From Streptomyces sp. NBC_00440 (GTDB lineage Bacteria; Actinomycetota; Actinomycetes; Streptomycetales; Streptomycetaceae), in NCBI RefSeq assembly GCF_036014215.1, contig NZ_CP107921.1, forward strand, positions 744,001-808,000: DNA of 64,000 nucleotides, given 5' to 3'. The notes under the pieces are model-generated. The model was not told the DNA's origin, ran no database searches, and worked only from the letters and a program-made list of their open reading frames with translations. This document shows positions 61,797 to 64,000 of the stretch, piece by piece; the first letter of the stretch is position 1, and each line of letters begins with the position of its first letter. The translations under genes and the position numbers were made by a program.

Positions 61797-62957
61797 TTGG
61801 GGCAGCTGACCGGCGGGGATCCCTCGTTGCTGCGACGGATCAACTCCTCAGTGGTGCTGCACGCACTGCGCGGCGAGGTGTTCCCGACCCTGACGGATCT
61901 CACCCGTATCACCGGCCTTTCGCGGCCGACGGTCGAAGGCGTGATCGAAGGCCTGATGGCGGCCGGGCTCGTCGTCGAGGACGCACCCGAGGCGGAGGGC
62001 GGGACCCGGCGCCAGGGGCGGCCGGCGCGGCGGTTCCGTTTCCGTGCGGAGGCCGGGCATCTGCTGGGGATCGAGATCGGGCCGCACCGGGTCGCCGCCC
62101 TGCTCTCCGGCCTCGACGGAGAGATCATCGGCTCCGGTTCCCGCGACGTGCCGGAGGCGGCGTCCGCGGACGAGCGGCTGGAGCGGGTCCGGAGCACGGT
62201 GGCCGATGTGCTGCGGCGGGCCGGAGTCGCGCGCAGCACGCTGCGGGCGGTCGGGGTCGGCAGCCCCGGAATCGTGGAGGCCGACGGCACGGTCCGGCTG
62301 GGCACCGCGCTTCCCGAGTGGACCGGGCTCGCACTGGGCGAGCGGCTGCGGCGGTCGTTCCGCTGCCCGGTCCTGGTCGAGAACGACGCCAACGCGGCAG
62401 CCGTGGCCGAGCACTGGAAGGGCGCCGCGACCGATTCCGACGACATCGTCTTCGTGCTCGCCGGCCTGAGCCCCGGTGCCGGATCGCTGATCGGCGGGCG
62501 GCTGCACCGCGGTTTCGGCGGCGCGGCGGGCGAGATCGGCGCGCTGCATCTGCTGGGCCGTGGAGTCACACCCGAGAAGCTGCTCTCCACGACCGACGAG
62601 CCGCTCCATCCGCTGGACGAGCACGCGGTCGCCGAGGTCTTCTCCCATGCCAAGGAGGGCGACACCCGGGCCCGGGCCGCCGTGGAGCGGTTCATTCAGC
62701 GGCTGGTGCACGACGTCGCAGCGCTGGTGCTGGCACTCGACCCGGAGCTGGTGGTGATCGGCGGCTGGGCGGCCGGACTGGACGGCGTACTGGAGCCGCT
62801 GCGGGGCGAGTTGGCGCGCTACTGCCTGCGCCCGCCCCGGGTCGCGCTGTCGGTGCTCGGTGAGGCCGCGGTGGCGACCGGTGCACTGCGGCTGGCGCTC
62901 GACCACGTGGAGGAGGAGCTCTTCGCCGTGGAGGGCACGGTGACGGCCCGCCGCTGA
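61797..62957 (+). CDS. ROK-family transcriptional regulator
   Basis: 386 aa, TTG start after GGGAGG. N-terminal winged helix LTRITGLSRPTVEGVIEGLM (about 39-58), then an Arg-rich linker and a ROK domain with VGSPGIVE, VENDANAAAVAEHW (about 195) and GGAAGEIGALHLLG (about 241). The CGCG-type zinc motif of sugar-kinase ROK proteins is absent, and the usual Gly-His after GE is Gly-Ala, so sugar phosphorylation is unlikely. Probably a sugar-responsive repressor. A long hairpin spans its stop codon. Confidence 0.9.
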   Translation: MGQLTGGDPSLLRRINSSVVLHALRGEVFPTLTDLTRITGLSRPTVEGVIEGLMAAGLVVEDAPEAEGGTRRQGRPARRFRFRAEAGHLLGIEIGPHRVAALLSGLDGEIIGSGSRDVPEAASADERLERVRSTVADVLRRAGVARSTLRAVGVGSPGIVEADGTVRLGTALPEWTGLALGERLRRSFRCPVLVENDANAAAVAEHWKGAATDSDDIVFVLAGLSPGAGSLIGGRLHRGFGGAAGEIGALHLLGRGVTPEKLLSTTDEPLHPLDEHAVAEVFSHAKEGDTRARAAVERFIQRLVHDVAALVLALDPELVVIGGWAAGLDGVLEPLRGELARYCLRPPRVALSVLGEAAVATGALRLALDHVEEELFAVEGTVTARR

Positions 62958-62984
62958 GCGCCGGGTGCAGCGGCGGGCCGTCAC
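62940..62984. terminator. Bidirectional terminator spanning the ROK stop codon
   Basis: A 16-bp perfect stem (62940-62955 with 62969-62984) and 13-nt loop. The left arm contains the last ROK codons and the first base of the stop. It lies between convergent ROK and GntR genes. Confidence 0.85.
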
Positions 62985-63019
62985 ACCGTGGTGTTGAACA
63001 ACCCGTGGACGTCCGGGTG

Positions 63020-63787
63020 TCAGGAGGCCTTCTTGCCGCCCGGCAGCTGGTCGCTGATCTCCACGTCGCCCGAGTCGCCGAAGGTGAGCCGGCAGGTGTC
63101 CGCCCGGTAGGTGGCCACCGACACCGCGACCGTCCTGCCGCCCGCGATGTACCGGGTGGTGACGACGAGCACCGGAGCACCGGGCAGCCGGTCGAGTTCC
63201 CTGGCGTCATCGGCGCGGGCCGAACCGAGCTCGACCGCGCGGTCCTGGCCGTCGAGGTCGAGATGCTGGAGCTCACGGAGGACGGCGCGCGCACGCGCCG
63301 GGCCCGACGGGGCTTCTATGGCGGACAGTTCGGGCACAGAGGCAACCGGTACGTACACCAGCTCCGTGGCGACGGACTGCCCCTGCGTCATCCGGATCCT
63401 GCGTACGGTGTGCACCGCGTCGTCGCCGTCCGCGTCGAGCAGCCGGGCCACGGCGGCCGGCGGGGTGGCGCTGCCGCACTCGACGGGCTGCCAGGCGTCG
63501 TCCGACGCACCGGGCCAGGTCTGCTGGGAAGTCGACACATCGACACCGACGCGCGGCGGGGCCACCGTGGTGCCCACCCCCCGGCGGCGCTGCAGACGCC
63601 CTTCCAGCTCCAGCTGTTCCAGCGCCTGACGCAGCGTGGCGCGCGCGACACCGAAGCGCGCGGCCAGTTCACGCTCGTTGGGGAGGATCTCCCCGACCGC
63701 GAATTCCGAGTCCAGCGCCTCGGTGAGCACGTTCTTGAGGTGCCAGTACTTCGGCTCCGGCACCGATTCCAGCTGCGTGGTCCCCAC
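63020..63787 (-). CDS. GntR/HutC-family transcriptional regulator
   Basis: 255 aa from the GTG at 63787, chosen because GGAGG lies 6 nt upstream; a longer frame to 63934 lacks an RBS and crosses the promoter. The N-terminal winged helix is ILPNERELAARFGVARATLR (about 35-54), with wing GRLQRRRGVGTTVAPP. The C-terminal UTRA effector domain (about 95-245) marks the HutC subfamily, to which DasR belongs. A dre-like palindrome overlaps its promoter -35, indicating autoregulation by a sugar-phosphate or similar ligand. Confidence 0.92.
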   Translation of the reverse strand: MGTTQLESVPEPKYWHLKNVLTEALDSEFAVGEILPNERELAARFGVARATLRQALEQLELEGRLQRRRGVGTTVAPPRVGVDVSTSQQTWPGASDDAWQPVECGSATPPAAVARLLDADGDDAVHTVRRIRMTQGQSVATELVYVPVASVPELSAIEAPSGPARARAVLRELQHLDLDGQDRAVELGSARADDARELDRLPGAPVLVVTTRYIAGGRTVAVSVATYRADTCRLTFGDSGDVEISDQLPGGKKAS

Positions 63788-63866
63788 CCTGATCCTCCGC
63801 AATCGCCGTGTCCCCGGCGGCTTTTCTGTGCCCTTATTTATTAAAGGTTCCTGCACTAACTCTGCG

Positions 63867-63901
63867 AGAGTAGGACGGCACCCCTTCTTGGTCAAGACCA
63901 A
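63867..63901 (-). promoter_or_regulatory. gntR promoter with a dre-like operator
   Basis: Minus strand: -35 TTGACC (63895-63890), 17-bp spacer, -10 TACTCT (63872-63867). The inverted repeat TTGGTC-AA-GACCAA (63888-63901) covers the -35. It closely resembles the DasR-responsive element core TGGTCTAGACCA. Confidence 0.75.
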
Positions 63902-64000
63902 TCCTCGCCCGATAGCGGAGCGGAGTCGCGCCATGACGCTGAGCGTTCACGAAAAGTTATCGAGCAGCGGCAACCGGGCAGCCACGCATGGCAGGCTCAC

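Noticed and set aside
63788..63934. N-terminal extension of the GntR protein from an ATG at 63934
   Set aside because: It would run through the AT-rich promoter and operator; the GTG at 63787 has a good RBS and matches the usual family start.

Overview
This window is a stretch of high-GC actinobacterial chromosome that reads as Streptomyces. The evidence is very strong third-position GC bias, frequent GTG and TTG starts, a subtilisin-inhibitor (SSI) gene, a WhiJ-type XRE/DUF397 regulatory pair, a MurT/GatD pair, and rare TTA codons. From memory, the run deformylase - murT - gatD - pfkA - ... - bioF/bioBAD - ... - purB resembles the core chromosome order of S. coelicolor. I could not check this by alignment. 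No rRNA, tRNA, CRISPR array or complete insertion sequence was seen.

Layout. 1-4.8 kb: a 5'-truncated GH92 alpha-mannosidase and a secreted GxGYxYP-family protein with a LacI-type operator over its promoter. 4.8-8.6 kb: a four-gene redox operon (NTF2-like, MDR oxidoreductase, cupin, SDR) divergent from a LysR regulator, followed by an IS256-family transposase remnant. 9-13.4 kb: a YjbQ protein, a flavin monooxygenase-like protein, a 19-codon ORF, and an ABC exporter divergent from a MarR regulator. 13.5-20.2 kb: a large FAD/4Fe-4S dehydrogenase and a heterodimeric ABC exporter. 20.2-30.5 kb: TetR/hydrolase pair, membrane hydrolase, Ski2-like helicase, TesB thioesterase, D,D-carboxypeptidase, glutathione peroxidase, and acyl-CoA dehydrogenase with a divergent TetR.

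30.5-40 kb: peptide deformylase, the MurT-GatD lipid II amidation pair, 6-phosphofructokinase, a CtaG-like membrane protein with a 53-aa membrane smORF, an SSI protease inhibitor, PlsC, an NAD-epimerase and a secreted tripeptidyl-aminopeptidase-like hydrolase. 40-43 kb: a c-di-AMP (ydaO) riboswitch in front of an NlpC/P60 hydrolase, then an ATPase/XRE/DUF397 developmental module carrying the only in-frame TTA codons I found in the window. 43-47.3 kb: biotin synthesis, bioF divergent from bioBAD. 47.4-55.5 kb: methyltransferase, Fic-like toxin/antitoxin pair, GNAT, two CNNM/CorC membrane proteins, SGNH hydrolase, ATP-dependent DNA ligase, AlkB. 55.5-64 kb: purB, mug, a hypothetical, an ABC-2 transporter divergent from a NarL-type two-component system, a ROK regulator and a GntR/HutC regulator with a DasR-like operator.

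Most regulators here sit divergent from their probable targets, and nearly every such intergenic region holds a visible dyad. The strongest non-coding signals are the c-di-AMP riboswitch, the LacI-type and dre-like operators, twin CCCCCG-N2-CGGGGG dyads at the two-component/ABC promoter, and several long-stem terminators.
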